From Plectrocnemia conspersa (taxonomy: Eukaryota; Arthropoda; Insecta; Trichoptera; Polycentropodidae), in assembly GCA_009617715.1 (NCBI GenBank), contig VTFK01000066.1, forward strand, positions 806,001-870,000: a stretch of 64,000 bases of DNA. The letters are read 5' to 3'. Position 1 is the stretch's first letter. The number at the start of each line of letters is the position of its first letter. A model generated the notes under the pieces. That model saw only the letters and a list, made by a program, of their open reading frames with translations. It ran no database searches and was not told where the DNA came from. Position numbers and translations under genes: made by a program. Shown one piece after another: positions 12,353 to 24,292 of this stretch.

Positions 12353-15300
12353 CCTAATTTTTCACTATTTCGCAAAGTGCACTTGTTATATTTTGATAAA
12401 AAGTAGCTTTACAAAATCTATATTTATCATGGGCTTTAAAAGTAAAAGAAGTGAAAACCACTAGGTAAAGCCCAAGAAAATATTTTGCTTCACTATTAAA
12501 TTGCCTATTGATGTTACTCACAATGTTCTCAGTACCTCTGACAACTTCTCAATAGAATCCTGAGCACAATATCGGTAAGTGGCTTTATTTTATTAGTTTA
12601 TAAATGAGATATTTGCAAACGGACTTGAATTAAACCCTCGTTTTTCTTTTTTCATATTGTGAAAAATTTCATTGTAAACTTTTTTGCGAGCTATCAATAT
12701 CGAGTCAATTTTTTTGTCTAGTGATGCCAGTGTATAATATACTGCATTCTCTTGGCTTAGACATAATAAAAATATATTACTTTGTCATCCGATTCATACT
12801 CTGCTCTGCATTAAAAGCATGACATTCAAAGTATATCAGTTTCTTCTTCTTTAGCTTTGACTGTGACATGATTTACGGGCTATAAAATAATAACGAGATA
12901 TCGCAAAAAAATATAACACGGGGCACTGAAGATGGTATTGAATTATAACTGCGAAACGTCACAACGGAATGCGAAGCAATAGGAGTACCATATACGGTCA
13001 TATTACGCAATTATACAACACAACGGTTGGCTGTTTTTGCGCATACGCTACTTTAAAATGTGAAATCTATTCTTAGAGCTAGCATTAATTTCGTGCGAAG
13101 ATAAATAATCTGCACCAAAATTATTCTCTAATGGATGCCGAAAAACATTTTCGGCGAAACATCAAGATAAAAAAACCTAACTAAACCCCGAGAGGAAAAA
13201 TAAATATAAAATTATTTATTTAAACCAGCGGTAAAAAATAATTTAAATATTAATTATATGTATGTATTTATTAATATTAACTCAATAGACTCAAAATTAA
13301 CCTGACAAATACGAATTTTATTTTCCATGATATATTTGCATTGTTATAATTTTTTTCTTTAAATGACATCACCTTTAATCAGATTCTTATATTGAACGAT
13401 ATTCCAGGATTAGACGCGACAACTCATTTTGAAAGAAAGCCACCAGATAAACTCACACCCTGGGCTATTTATTTTTCCACTGTCTGCCGAACAGTGTCTT
13501 TATAAAGTCCCAACTTGGTAATGTTTCTGATCTCCACCCTCTTTCCTATGCTAAAAAAACCGCAGAAAAGCGTCTGTGGAAATTCGTAGGTTTTAACACC
13601 AAAGGGATGGCGCAGTTCGAAAAGTTGGCCCGGAGAGTTAATACAAGACGGAGGAATTCAATTGCAGATGTGAAGATTTGGAGTTAATTCAAGTCTGACC
13701 TATATGCTCTAAATCTTACATTTGACTAGCATATGCATATGACTTGACTTTTCACATGTATAAGATAGTGCTTTTGCTGGAGTTAAGCTAATATAATGTT
13801 AAGTTAAAATAATATTTTTTTTTTCTTTTAAATACAAAATTATAAGAGATTTGACAAATGTTATATTATTAAATAAAATGCCAGAGCACCCTTTTAGTTA
13901 GAGTGGGAGTGTTACCTCACCGCTACACCCCTTCAGCTTCAGCGTGAAACGATTTTAAAGTTAGACATTTTTAAAAAGACATACGAAAGCAGTTAAACCG
14001 GGGTTATCGACATGTTTTATTGCCGGACTAAAAATCTAGTGCCCCTCCCTCTTTCTCCTGCTACCCACAGCCGAGCTTTAGTTTCAAGATGCATACCAAT
14101 GAGAAATAAAGCTTTAGTGTGAATACACACGTATTGCGCGAAATTCATAGCATAAATGTAGTTATGAAAAAAAAAATATTATTTAAAAACTCACTTTTTC
14201 GCTACAGCAAGAGGGCAGATGTGCATACAATTCGCTATACGATCACTCTAGCTCTATCTTGTACTAAAGACAAAATTTAATATTTAAAATGGTTGAACAT
14301 CTTGTCTGAAGTAATATACGTTACAGTAAAAAAGAGGTTCACTATCCTACGACATATAAGTGAAACAGTAGAAAAAAATATATTCAATAATTTAATAAAA
14401 ATAAAAATTTTGAGCGTTAATGTATGCTATCTACTATTTACCTTATTTCTAATATTACCAGCAAGTATTTCGTTTTATAAAAAAACATACTAAATTTTCT
14501 CTAAGTGTAAAATTTAAATTTGGTATTTTTTTAAGAAAAATGATCGCAAAGAAAAAAAATTTAATAAAATCCCTTAAATGAATATATAGATGATTTTATA
14601 AATATATTTTAAAAAAATATTTATTTCTGAAAATTTTTTTTTTGTGTGAACCACTATTTATTATAGGAACAAAATAAAATAAATTCACAAAAGGTATAAA
14701 AAAAAAATATTTCATAATTTTACAAAAAAATACAAAACTAGAAACGGACACCCGCGCCCTAGCGACACTCATGTCGTCGTTCGTAAGCGAACACCGGCGT
14801 CATTACGGCATTCAAACAGTTAACGTAGATATGATATTTTGACACGCTCGGAATGAAACGACTGAAATGCTTTTTTTTTTTTGCACGATATTGGGCTTTA
14901 TTAATTTTAATTATATATGCAATTTTATACTGTTTTCTAATGCCTTTTACCTAGTTGTATATTATTTGCTTATGACGCTTTATCACTATAGGCACATATA
15001 AAGTTAATATGAGAAAGTCATATCCTCACTTTCAACGTCTTGCGACAATTATATATAAAAATATAATGTTTCGTAATGTTATTAACTATTGAATAAAGCT
15101 CTTAATATCTTTAAATATTTTTTAGAAGCAATGATAATATGGATGTATAACAAATGAAAAGATATATAATTTAATTGATATATACTTCTAATCCTTACAC
15201 GTTTTATGTATATATTTCATTTTTATAGTGTAAACGTACCTAGTTAATTTGCAATCCGAATATTTATATTCAACAACGCACATGAAAAATGAATGAAAAT

Positions 15301-15944
15301 TATTTTTATAAGCAACTGTCACGTAGCTGTCGGCCATCTTGTTTTATGTTTAAATGTTGATTTTTCATTGGTCGACAATCCAAGCTTACAATGAAAAACA
15401 AAAGAATTCAAATCGGCTCGGAAATCAATCTATAAAATTTATATTTTATTTTCATTTAATATAGTTAAATATTTTTGTTTTGTTCACGTGTATTATTACA
15501 AACCGTTCATATAAAAAAATACGAATTACAAAGTAGCAATTTGAAGGTACAGTGCTTTAATTCTTTAAAGCGGTTTAGAACAATTATATATAAGATGCAT
15601 GAGGAACTGAAATCAAAACATGTTACGATGTATCATATTTTCGCCATGTGAATCGACCGTAAAGTGCTAAAAATAAAAAAATAATTATAGAGGTGCAGAG
15701 ACACACAAAATGTTATAATGACTTAAAAGAGCAACGATTTTACTAAAGAATAGAATATCATTATTACCCACAGGGTAGAATGTATGGTCTAACGCGCGTT
15801 CTTTCCAAACAAAGAGTAGTTTTTAAGCGGTACTTATGGGTGATCAAAATCTCGAGACAGATGTGCAATATTACAATTATTTACGCAAGTGTTCTTCTCT
15901 TTTGTATTGGTACGTAAAATACGTATGATTTTTATTTTAATTTT

Positions 15945-16040
15945 TTCAAAATCGTGGTAAAAATGAGCTCCTAATTAATTATAACAAATTGAGCAAATGG
16001 TTGAAACCTTCAAAACCGTATAATTTCAATAACGAATAGG
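15945..16040 (+). repeat. Copy 2 of a short dispersed repeat
   Basis: Aligns by eye with 1140-1245, with a small insertion near ATTAATT. See that entry for shared blocks. Confidence 0.35.
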
Positions 16041-16504
16041 AATTAGCCTATTTTTTCGCCATTATTGAAGAGAAATGTTATTTTTTGATATGTGGCGTTT
16101 CCGTCGCAATATTTAAAAAAAAAATTGGAGCGCTTATTGAACATGTTATGTGTAAATTTTAATCTGAGTATTTTATTCGTTTTTAATAAGAAAAAATAAG
16201 TTGCAGTTACCAAAATCTGGATTGATTACACAACAACTGCTTTTTTGCGAGTTATAATTTTTTCTGAGAGCGAATTTGTTGAAGAAACTTGCAAACATCA
16301 TAAAAAAAAGAGACGATAGTCATGAAATACAAAAGCCATATTAAAAAGGCAGCACTTCAGTTTATGATTATTATTCACATATACAATGACGCCGTCTGGC
16401 CATAATGCGCACCATACAGTATTTTTTTTTTGGCATGTAATGGCCTCTTGTGAATCATATAAAGATTTTCCTTGCAAGTTTGCTTATTAACATACACAGA
16501 GAGG

Positions 16505-17010
16505 TGAAAATGTGGTCACTAACCTCTTGAATCTTTCATAGGCAGTGACAAAATCATTTAATTCTAAAATATAGCTCGATGTACTACACCGACTTTAAAA
16601 AAGTGTATGACAAAGACCTCAGCTACTTCTTCAGAAATTAAGCAATTTCGGTTTTTGAAAGATTTTATAGCTTTTTTTCGAGACATTTAGAGATTTAATA
16701 TGTGAGCTATGGCAATTAGTATTTTGCTAATTCTGGAGTACCACAAATATCCAATCTGGATCTTCTATTTTTTTCTCTCTTCATCAACTACATACATGCG
16801 GCAATTAAAAACTTGGAATATTTGTTATATGCTGATGACCTGAAAGGGTTTTAAAATATATGCACAAATTCGTATTCAATTTTTACAAAACGACATAAGA
16901 GTCACTGTGTGAGTAGTCAATAGACAATTGACTACCTTCACACTTATTTCACGCAAGTACTAAAGGAGCTCAACTGGTAACATTTTCACTTATTACGCTT
17001 TTAACACGTA
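16505..17010 (+). pseudogene. Non-LTR retrotransposon reverse transcriptase fragment
   Basis: Conceptual translation on the plus strand, across stops and frame changes, gives ordered RT blocks: VVTNLLNLS, then LDVLYTDFKKVYDK (first catalytic Asp block), then NSGVPQISNLDLLFF (template-grip block), then LLYADDLK (the YADD catalytic motif, about 16825-16848). The block spacing and wording match the minus-strand LINE at 33.6-35.36 kb (VTNLLSF, VVYTDFEKAFDKV), so the two are probably the same CR1/Jockey-superfamily lineage. It has no start, no endonuclease and several stop codons, so it is a dead internal fragment. Confidence 0.75.
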
Positions 17011-17179
17011 TTTGCTACAAGTCTTTTTTCACGGTCGTTTGGTCCCAACGATAGAGAACGTAAAATGACAATATAAACAAATACATATAACAATTTAACG
17101 TCCTTTTAACAAATCTGCATTTATATAAGCTTGCTATTTTGCTTTTTTTTAGCATACCGTATAAAAAAATATAGGTAAA

Positions 17180-17480
17180 AAATTCCCATTTCACATCGTT
17201 CGCCCGTTCAATTTCGTCGCCCGTCTCGGGGCCGCTAACAAGATTTTTCGCCACTAAGGTCCCGGCGGTTGAGCCCTTATCGGCGCGAGGCACTTAATTA
17301 TATTTGTACACGATGTAGATTACAATTTAATACGCGATTTAAATGGAAATTTATATCGCGGCGTTTGTTTCGCGCCTGCGAATATTCCATTAGCGCCTAA
17401 ATTATTTTTCCGCTTTATTTGGCGCCGGCAAAATATTGCATTTTACACAAAAACGCCTCCCCTACCACCACATCATTTAC
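17180..17480. promoter_or_regulatory. G/C-richer island (candidate regulatory DNA)
   Basis: A CpG-rich block. A minus-strand open frame (17015-17293) crosses part of it but has no recognisable domain and runs into A/T-rich low-complexity codons, so I treat it as chance. A regulatory role is inferred from composition. Confidence 0.3.
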
Positions 17481-17757
17481 CGTCTCGAACAAACCGTATA
17501 ACTCAAAAATACATAGACTATGCACACACGTATAAAAATCTTCTTTACTACCCCACATTTTAAATCATTATAGTTATCTTATTTATATATATTTTAAATG
17601 TGACCATGCTTTTTAATCTATAAGATTGTTCCACGAGTCTTTGCGTTTTTTAAGATAAGATTTTTATTCTGACCATTTGCTTTTTATTCTGACCCTGAAT
17701 AATATAATTATGTTCAGGCTGTTAAAAAAACTTTATTTTGACCCAAAGTTTATTTGA

Positions 17758-18149
17758 ATTCCGATCATTTATTTTTCAGCCAAAGACTATTGTTCTTCTA
17801 CCCCTTTGTTAATTATCGCCGTAGCAGCAATCAAACCGTTTCATTTTACGTGTATGTCAAAGAATTTATTTAATTGTACCGCTGACATCCTCATCTGCGA
17901 TCTGTCTTCAAACAGCAATATAAAATATGTGACATATAGTCACAGGGAGGCAGACGGAGGAAGACGCAGCCAGAGACGCATCAAGAAAGACGACAAGGAG
18001 TCACAGCACGATACACTTCAGCATCATCATAAAAACACATTACGCCAGATCACAGCCGACAATAATTCAACTCGACCCTCCAGCGAAGACTCCTATTTTC
18101 AAAACCTAGCATTTTAATTCCGCCCTCTACATTTCTATATATAAATAAA
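17758..18149 (+). other. Unrecognised open frame with 3'-exon-like context
   Basis: A frame open from 17758 to a stop at 18115-18117 (119 codons; 103 from the TTG at 17806, with no ATG near the start). The N-terminal half is hydrophobic (LLIIAVAAIKPF) and the C-terminal half is polar and basic with a His/Gln-rich run. A pyrimidine-rich stretch ending in CAG (to 17779) looks like a splice acceptor, and AATAAA at 18144-18149 follows the stop by about 27 bases. These features would suit the last exon of an unknown gene or retroelement, but I recognise no family. Chance remains possible. Confidence 0.25.
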
Positions 18150-18619
18150 GTAATTTTTATACGCTTTTAAATTATTTTTAACTAGTTTTTTCTGCATTTA
18201 TTTTTCCTGCAAAATCTAATATAAGATTTTTTGCATCCTGCACAAGAGATCTGATAATTCATTGATTTTTTTACGAAAGACCCAAAGCATTTAATATTTT
18301 TTAAGACTGTATTAAAACTATGCAGCTAGTGAAAATGCATCGAAAGAGATACGATCAAAAGTTCGTCTCAGATGATGACACTAACATCAGAGGTCGAAGC
18401 GTAGCTTTATAATAATGATCCTATAGAAAAAATTCTTTATGATAAATAGTGTAGCAACTTGTAAGATGTATTGGCGTTGCACATATGTTTACAATAATAA
18501 TAAATTAATTATTTTTCACAAATGCTTATAAATACATTGTAGTAATGCACAAAATTAATTATCTTAAATGAAACACGCGAAACGGTCTTTGCAATTCTAA
18601 GTCGTTAAGTTTAAGAGAT

Positions 18620-19440
18620 TCAATTTAGCATCATCAGTCTCCGTTAAGAGGTTTAAATTCTTTAAAGGAGAAAAATTGCTATCGGAGGAGGCGTGACGTA
18701 GTATCGGATGAAATGGCGCAGTTTAAGTGCATTGAAGATGCATTTCAGTATCAGGAAGTCGTTTTCGGAGCTGAAATAAAATATTGCGTCTCTTCCGGGC
18801 GGAAAATCTCTGAAAACAAATTTGTTCTCAGATAGCCTGAGTGCGACCTCTTAGGAGCCATTATTTCGTGTGATGTATCGGTGGCATTAATTATGCCTTG
18901 GCTGCGACGTTATTTTGAGGTATGTTCTATGACTTGTATTACTTATAATCATTTAAAATAAATTGTTTTTAGTATAAAATTTGAAGACAGAAATTCAGTA
19001 AGCTTAGTAATCCATTATATAATATTATCATTTAAGTAGATGTTTATTTAATTAAGCTTAAAACAAACATAAAACTGCCTGCACCTAAATAGAGCAACTA
19101 ATCTAATCCGGCCAGTGGATCCCATTGTAGCGGCTAGCAGTGGGTGTACTATGTGCAGAGAAACCGAAATACTTGTTACAGTCCCGTAGCGAAGTCCAGC
19201 CAGACCTTCTCATGAATATGCAAAGACCCAGAAGCCGTAGCTCGGCCACTGCACTTTTGTGTCCTCCTGTAATACACTTAATTTACGGCCCCTAGGGGGT
19301 TGGTTAGCTTGGCTGTTCTCTCAGCGTCGCAATAATTCAGTTGCGACCACTTTTTTGCTGCCAATTTGATTTGGATGCATGCTTTATCCGATTATCTGGT
19401 TCGAACTGAGAGGAGCTCTTATTACGGATTAAGTTTTTGT
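18620..19440. promoter_or_regulatory. G/C-richer islands (candidate regulatory DNA)
   Basis: Two blocks, about 18620-18920 and 19110-19440, have raised G/C and CpG and no sustained open frame. They include mixed homeodomain-like and GC-rich motifs. The role is inferred. Confidence 0.3.
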
Positions 19441-20021
19441 GTCGCCAGTCTTTGACTCTTTTACAAAGCAAAGAATGTTCAAAGGGGTGTAATTACAAAT
19501 ATAAGTCGATGGATGTGCTAGTGCTTGTAATGTTATTCTAAGCTTTGACTATACATTAAGATGTTCTATTTAAGCTGATGCACATAAGCATATATAAAAT
19601 ATAAGTCCAAACTAAACTCAATTTCTGTCTTGGTCCCGTAACTCTCAATATTTTTTTAAATGCTCATTACAATAATTATAATATATATTTATTACTATTA
19701 AAATATTTAATCAAATTGAATCTGTAAACAACTCTTTTGATCGTAGTATAAATAATATGACACAAATAAAAGTATCAATGTTTAAATTATCTAGTTGATG
19801 TAATAGCACCAAACACGCATGGGAATATAGACTCACATACGCATACGTACACATACGCGCAACAAAAATGCGTAGACACACCACTAATTTACCGTATTAT
19901 TAAAAGTATTATTATATGTGTTAAATACAATTATGTGCCTAAAAGTTAATAAATCAGTAATATTTTCAATAGTTATAAAAAACAGTCTGACACATATCTA
20001 TAAAAAAATTAATATGTTTTG
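19441..20021. other. AT-rich intergenic DNA, nothing recognised
   Basis: An imperfect run of CACATACGCATACGTACACAT-type dinucleotides lies at about 19830-19860. Nothing else stands out. Confidence 0.4.
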
Positions 20022-20806
20022 CAGTAGGGCTTCCAAACCAATTTAAGCCAAAACCGATTAGCAGTTTTCTTGGTGATTTAAAAAAAACGACAACTGACTT
20101 TTCTGCCTTGGTTAACCGGTTTTTTACGAATATATTTTAAATAAATAAAGGTTTATATTGAGGTAAATTCTTAAAAGTGCCCCAATTTGGAAAAAAATCA
20201 ATAATTATGAGGGTTCAAAAGTGAAAGACATTATCACTACAGATTTTAAAATATTTGAATATACTAAGCAGCGTACAGTGTTAAAACTATTTATTAAAAA
20301 TTAAACCAAAGTAACATGTTTTTAACGTTGCAAATAATTTTTGTACAAAAATTTAAAAGTAGTTGCATCATAATACAGTTGATAATTATAATTTCTTGAG
20401 TATATTTTTTCTAAATTTTTATTTGTGTTTTTCTTGGCAATAATTTTTTTCCACAATGTATTTTTTTCAAATTGTTTACAATTTATAATTTATTATATAC
20501 ATCTAATATTAAAATATAAATAAATAAATAATTATTGAATGTTTATTTTCAAATATAATACACACCTTTTTGTGCATTTCATTATCTATTTCTGGTAATT
20601 TTATTATAAATATATATTATAAGCAATAAAAATTATATTTTTTTGCATAATTTCAAACACCTTTTAAGCGTTTACTTTTTCAAATAAAAATTTAAAATAT
20701 ATTAAATATCCAAATTTTTTGAGTATGGTTAAAAGCGGTTAACCGGTTTGTGATTTGTAAATAATTGAATATAGTTTTCTTTCGGACGGTTTTTTGGAAG
20801 CTCCAG
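20022..20806. mobile_element. Non-autonomous hAT-like element
   Basis: The left end CAGTAGGGCTTCCAAACC (20022 onward) is mirrored at the right by the reverse complement of CTGGAGCTTCCAAAAAACC (ending near 20806). Subterminal GGTTAACCGGTTT motifs occur near both ends (about 20110 and 20738). CAG-type ends with GCTTCC are common in hAT elements. The interior is AT-rich and non-coding. No clear 8 bp target duplication could be matched, so the ends are approximate. Confidence 0.5.
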
Positions 20807-21203
20807 TTTTTCAGTACCTAGGAAATTTTACTACTTCAAACAAAACGAATACAAATAAAACAAACCAACGCAAATACAACAGTCAAACGAGAACAAACCA
20901 CGTATGCACAAAATGTTAGAAATGAAGCTACGCAACCGATCGAAATATTATAAAAAAAACAATGACTCATCCGAAATATAAATAAAAGTAAAAAAAATGC
21001 AACAAATGAGTACTATGCTTAACTTACTAACAGTAGTTGATTCTAAAATTGCAAAACTACCGTCTTACTACATCAATATATATTCATATGGAACGCCAAC
21101 GGTCTATCACAAAACACACAAGAATTTATTTTTTTCTTGTACAACACAAAAAAAAACGTATTGTTGCTCTCTGAAACTTACTTATAATACCTGTATATTG
21201 AGG

Positions 21204-21239
21204 CGCTGTGCCTCATATACCTGTATATGAGGCACAGCG
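21204..21239. repeat. Hairpin with 16-bp perfect arms
   Basis: CGCTGTGCCTCATATA (21204-21219) and its exact reverse complement (21224-21239) flank a CCTG loop. It overlaps an imperfect direct repeat beginning ACCTGTATAT. GC-richer than its surroundings. Confidence 0.9.
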
Positions 21240-21411
21240 GTAATAAATAAAAACAATAATAAAGTAGATTTTTAAAATAAAGTAGAATGTATACTATTGA
21301 TTATGAATTATTTATTTAATAAAAATACAAACGGTTAGGTAATTTTGTTCCTTGATGGCCTTAGTAGAGATCAGAGAGACTGACGCATTTTGTAAGGCAA
21401 CAACAAGGACA

Positions 21412-21760
21412 TATTTATTTATTTATTTTTTAGATTAAATTAAGACCATCGTGGCCTAACAGGTTACCCCAATGTGCCACGATGGTCAAAAACAAATTTT
21501 AAATTTATAAAACATAAAAAAAACGTATATATACATAAATATAACAATACTTAAACATAACAAAAAATTATAAAATATTAAAATTAAATTATACAAACTC
21601 TTCGTAGCTAACATAAAATAAATCAATATGTAATGCCAGCGTAATAAGGAGCCGGATGGCCACAGCTATAGGCGAGTCGGCAAGTGCGGATGTCCTAGCC
21701 CTAACGGCCATCAGAAGAGGTCTCGATCGTGATTCTCGAAAATGTTCCGGAACCCAATTT
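21412..21760 (-). mobile_element. LINE 3' end, copy B (5'-truncated)
   Basis: Matches the 3' terminal region of the LINE at 33.56-35.36 kb in the same orientation. It has an ATTT-repeat tail at the low-coordinate end, then a stem-loop (arms 21444-21455 and 21476-21487, 12 bp, perfect), then the coding-proximal segment with GCCACAGCTATAGGCGAG, stopping near 21758 where similarity to copy A ends. Such 5'-truncated copies are the expected product of target-primed reverse transcription. Confidence 0.85.
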
Positions 21761-21809
21761 AAAGGATCAACACTGCAAGAACTACTCTACATCTATCCCA
21801 ACCGCCTGC

Positions 21810-21857
21810 TTTATATTTGACTAAGCAGTTTTTATTAAAAGCTTAGTCAAATATAAA
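21810..21857. repeat. Hairpin with 17-bp perfect arms
   Basis: TTTATATTTGACTAAGC (21810-21826) and its exact reverse complement (21841-21857) flank a 14-base loop. It lies about 50 bp beyond the truncated end of LINE copy B. Confidence 0.9.
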
Positions 21858-22029
21858 TTACTAAGCCACTCAAAAAAACAAATAAAACCTAAATGATAGA
21901 GTTGGATAGTAATAAATCCAGAAATTCATGATTCTGGGTCATGATCCTCATCAATGAGTAAACGACGAGGTAGAATCAGATCAAATAGATTTTTGAAACC
22001 GCCACTATCGCTCGCAGTCAATCGCACCT

Positions 22030-22580
22030 TTTCACGAGCAGACTCGAGAGCATATCTGAGATGGTCCCGCAGGCGAAAAATCTCCAAGCCGCACTGACCC
22101 GGACGTGTTTTTTTTTTTGTCTCGCCATCCAAACTTTATCTCCCCCGATGCTTCATCTTTTCGCACTTTCCCGCAAAAGTTTTCCCCGCTGGAGAGATAG
22201 ACTTTCGCCCCGAGATTTATTCGGTCTATCTTATCGCCGATGATGGCACAAAGGCGATTTCACGTGTCATTAGAAATCGATTACGGTTTACGTGCCACGT
22301 AAAGATGGGATGACGGAACGTCGACCCTAAATGATTCATTTATTATCCCTTTACTGCGACATAAATTCGGAGCGAAGCCTCCTAATAATACGCGAGCTTG
22401 GAGAGAGAATAAAATTTATATTCTCCTTTTGCTCGGCGCGCACACCTTTTATTGGCCCTGTAGGCTTTTTCCAAAACCGAAAATAAATTTCGACATAAAC
22501 AGGGGCGGAAAACAAGGGCGCCTGGTTTTAGGGCGCTCAAACACTGAATGCCCTCAATCACGAAAGCTTATGTTGAAATT
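22030..22580. promoter_or_regulatory. G/C-richer island (candidate regulatory DNA)
   Basis: A long block of raised G/C and CpG. Short overlapping frames on both strands (21926-22243) show no family. A regulatory role is inferred from composition and isolation in the desert. Confidence 0.3.
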
Positions 22581-23389
22581 AGCCCGAGGATAAATTTGGG
22601 TAATAAATACTTGTGTTCTTTGTAAAAAGTACTGCGTAAGATAACAATGCACTATTCAAATTAATAGGTGTTTTTTTCATTACAACTGCCAATGCTCCAT
22701 GATGGCACTTATACAAACACGTTTTATTTAACATATTAAAAAAAAAACTTGCGTAGCACCAAACTCAAATTGAAGGGAAGGGAATTGATTATTGAAGGAA
22801 AGCAATTAGCCTGACAATCTTCATTGGAAAATTAGGAATGAAGCTTCTCTTCATGTCTAAAATATCGACTTCTTTTATAGCTAAAATGGACGTCCAGATA
22901 GATCGTGAGATTGAATCGATTCGTAATAGATGAAATAAAAAATAATCCGCGAAAGCATCAACGATATCTTTATAGCCATCGAATTGCATCACCGTCAGAG
23001 CGGATTGTGGGCAATGCTTAGAGCCGACAAATCTCCAAAATCTTTCGGGACCACTGATAATAAAAATTTCACTGATAAAAGAGTCGACACCATAAATTAA
23101 TTTACTATCAAGTTTATTAAAAAAAATATTAAAATTATATGTTTTAATATTGTAAAATCAAAAACTTTCATACCTATAAAACAATAAAGTATTTGGTAAA
23201 TGTTTTCAATCAAAGTTGCCAAATAAAATCCTTCAATAGTAATTTTACACGTTGCATAGTGAACATTCTAAACATAGTATAGTTCGATTTGTATCAATAT
23301 ACAATGTATAAGTTATATACGATGTACCACTAAGTTCTATCGCCAAAAATAGACCGTTTTGACGTGAATATTAATAACTTAAAATCACG
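22581..23389. other. Intergenic, nothing recognised
   Basis: A minus-strand open frame (22789-22992, 67 codons) has no recognisable domain. Confidence 0.4.
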
Positions 23390-23640
23390 TGTTAGTCTTG
23401 GAGTCGCTCGGGCTCGTTCATCAGGGGCGGCGGTTCGTCAATATCGCGGGGGTGGTTTTTAATTAGGAGCCGGGGGTTTCGGCACTAAAAGCGGTCGGTG
23501 TTTTTGAACATTTAATTAACAGTGTTCGGCGGCCGTAAATTCGCCAAAACCGCGCCCGCAACAGCGTCGCCATTTTGATTTACATACAATGGGTAAACCT
23601 GCGGCAAACGGACTTCTTTGACGTTACACATGTATTTTCA
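23390..23640. promoter_or_regulatory. G/C-richer island (candidate regulatory DNA)
   Basis: One of the most CpG-rich blocks of the window. It contains TTTAATTAAC next to GC-rich runs and no coding frame. Confidence 0.35.
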
Positions 23641-23960
23641 GAGACTGTTTAATAAATCAATTTAAAATGTCTCCGAGTAATCGGTACATTTTGCTGATTT
23701 TAGTTCGATCTTCACATGCTCGCTTCATCGCAACTTAGTGGCGTATGCGTCCGACAGCAGTTTTGTCATTTAAATTTTGCTGCTTTAAAGCTAGCAAAAT
23801 ACTGCACCAAAAATATATTCTATACAAAATTGATATTTTCATAATTTAGTTTAATATAAATAATTAGAAAGTTTTCTAATGAAATTAGATTTTTATATTT
23901 TAGAGTAGTACCTATATTTCGATATGCAATATATGTTCAAATTATTTATATTAATAAATT

Positions 23961-24292
23961 GTATTTATTTATTTAAATCAAATCAGAATCATCATGACCT
24001 AAGAGGTTACCCCAATGCATCACAATGGTAAAAAATAATACATTGTATTATTTCAGTACACAAAAAATATATATTTAAAATAATAATACAATACAAACCG
24101 GAGCAGCTCCTCATAGCTGCCATCAAACAGATCAATGTGCAAAACCAGCGTATGGCAGGATGGCGACAGCCATAGATGAGTCGGCAAGTGCGGACGTCTT
24201 AGCCGCAACGGACATCAAAAAAGGACGCGATCGTGATACTCTATTTTGGAACCCAAAACTAGTATTCCTCGAGAATAGCTGAATGACAGCAC
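23961..24292 (-). mobile_element. LINE 3' end, copy C (5'-truncated, diverged)
   Basis: Aligns with copies at 21412 and 33565: an ATTT-type tail, GAGGTTACCCCAATGC, then AGTCGGCAAGTGCGGACGTC and a segment ending near CCTCGAGAATAGCTG. It is more diverged than copy B; the terminal stem-loop arms no longer pair perfectly, which suggests an older insertion. Confidence 0.8.

Larger units (their letters stand above)
11551..16500. other. Mostly AT-rich intergenic DNA
   Basis: No gene is recognised. There is a hairpin with 13 bp perfect arms at 12322-12352 (loop TTACT), a small CpG-rich patch at about 14740-14830, and a dispersed-repeat copy at 15945-16040. The open frame at 14293-14493 (66 codons) has no recognisable domain. 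Confidence 0.5.
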
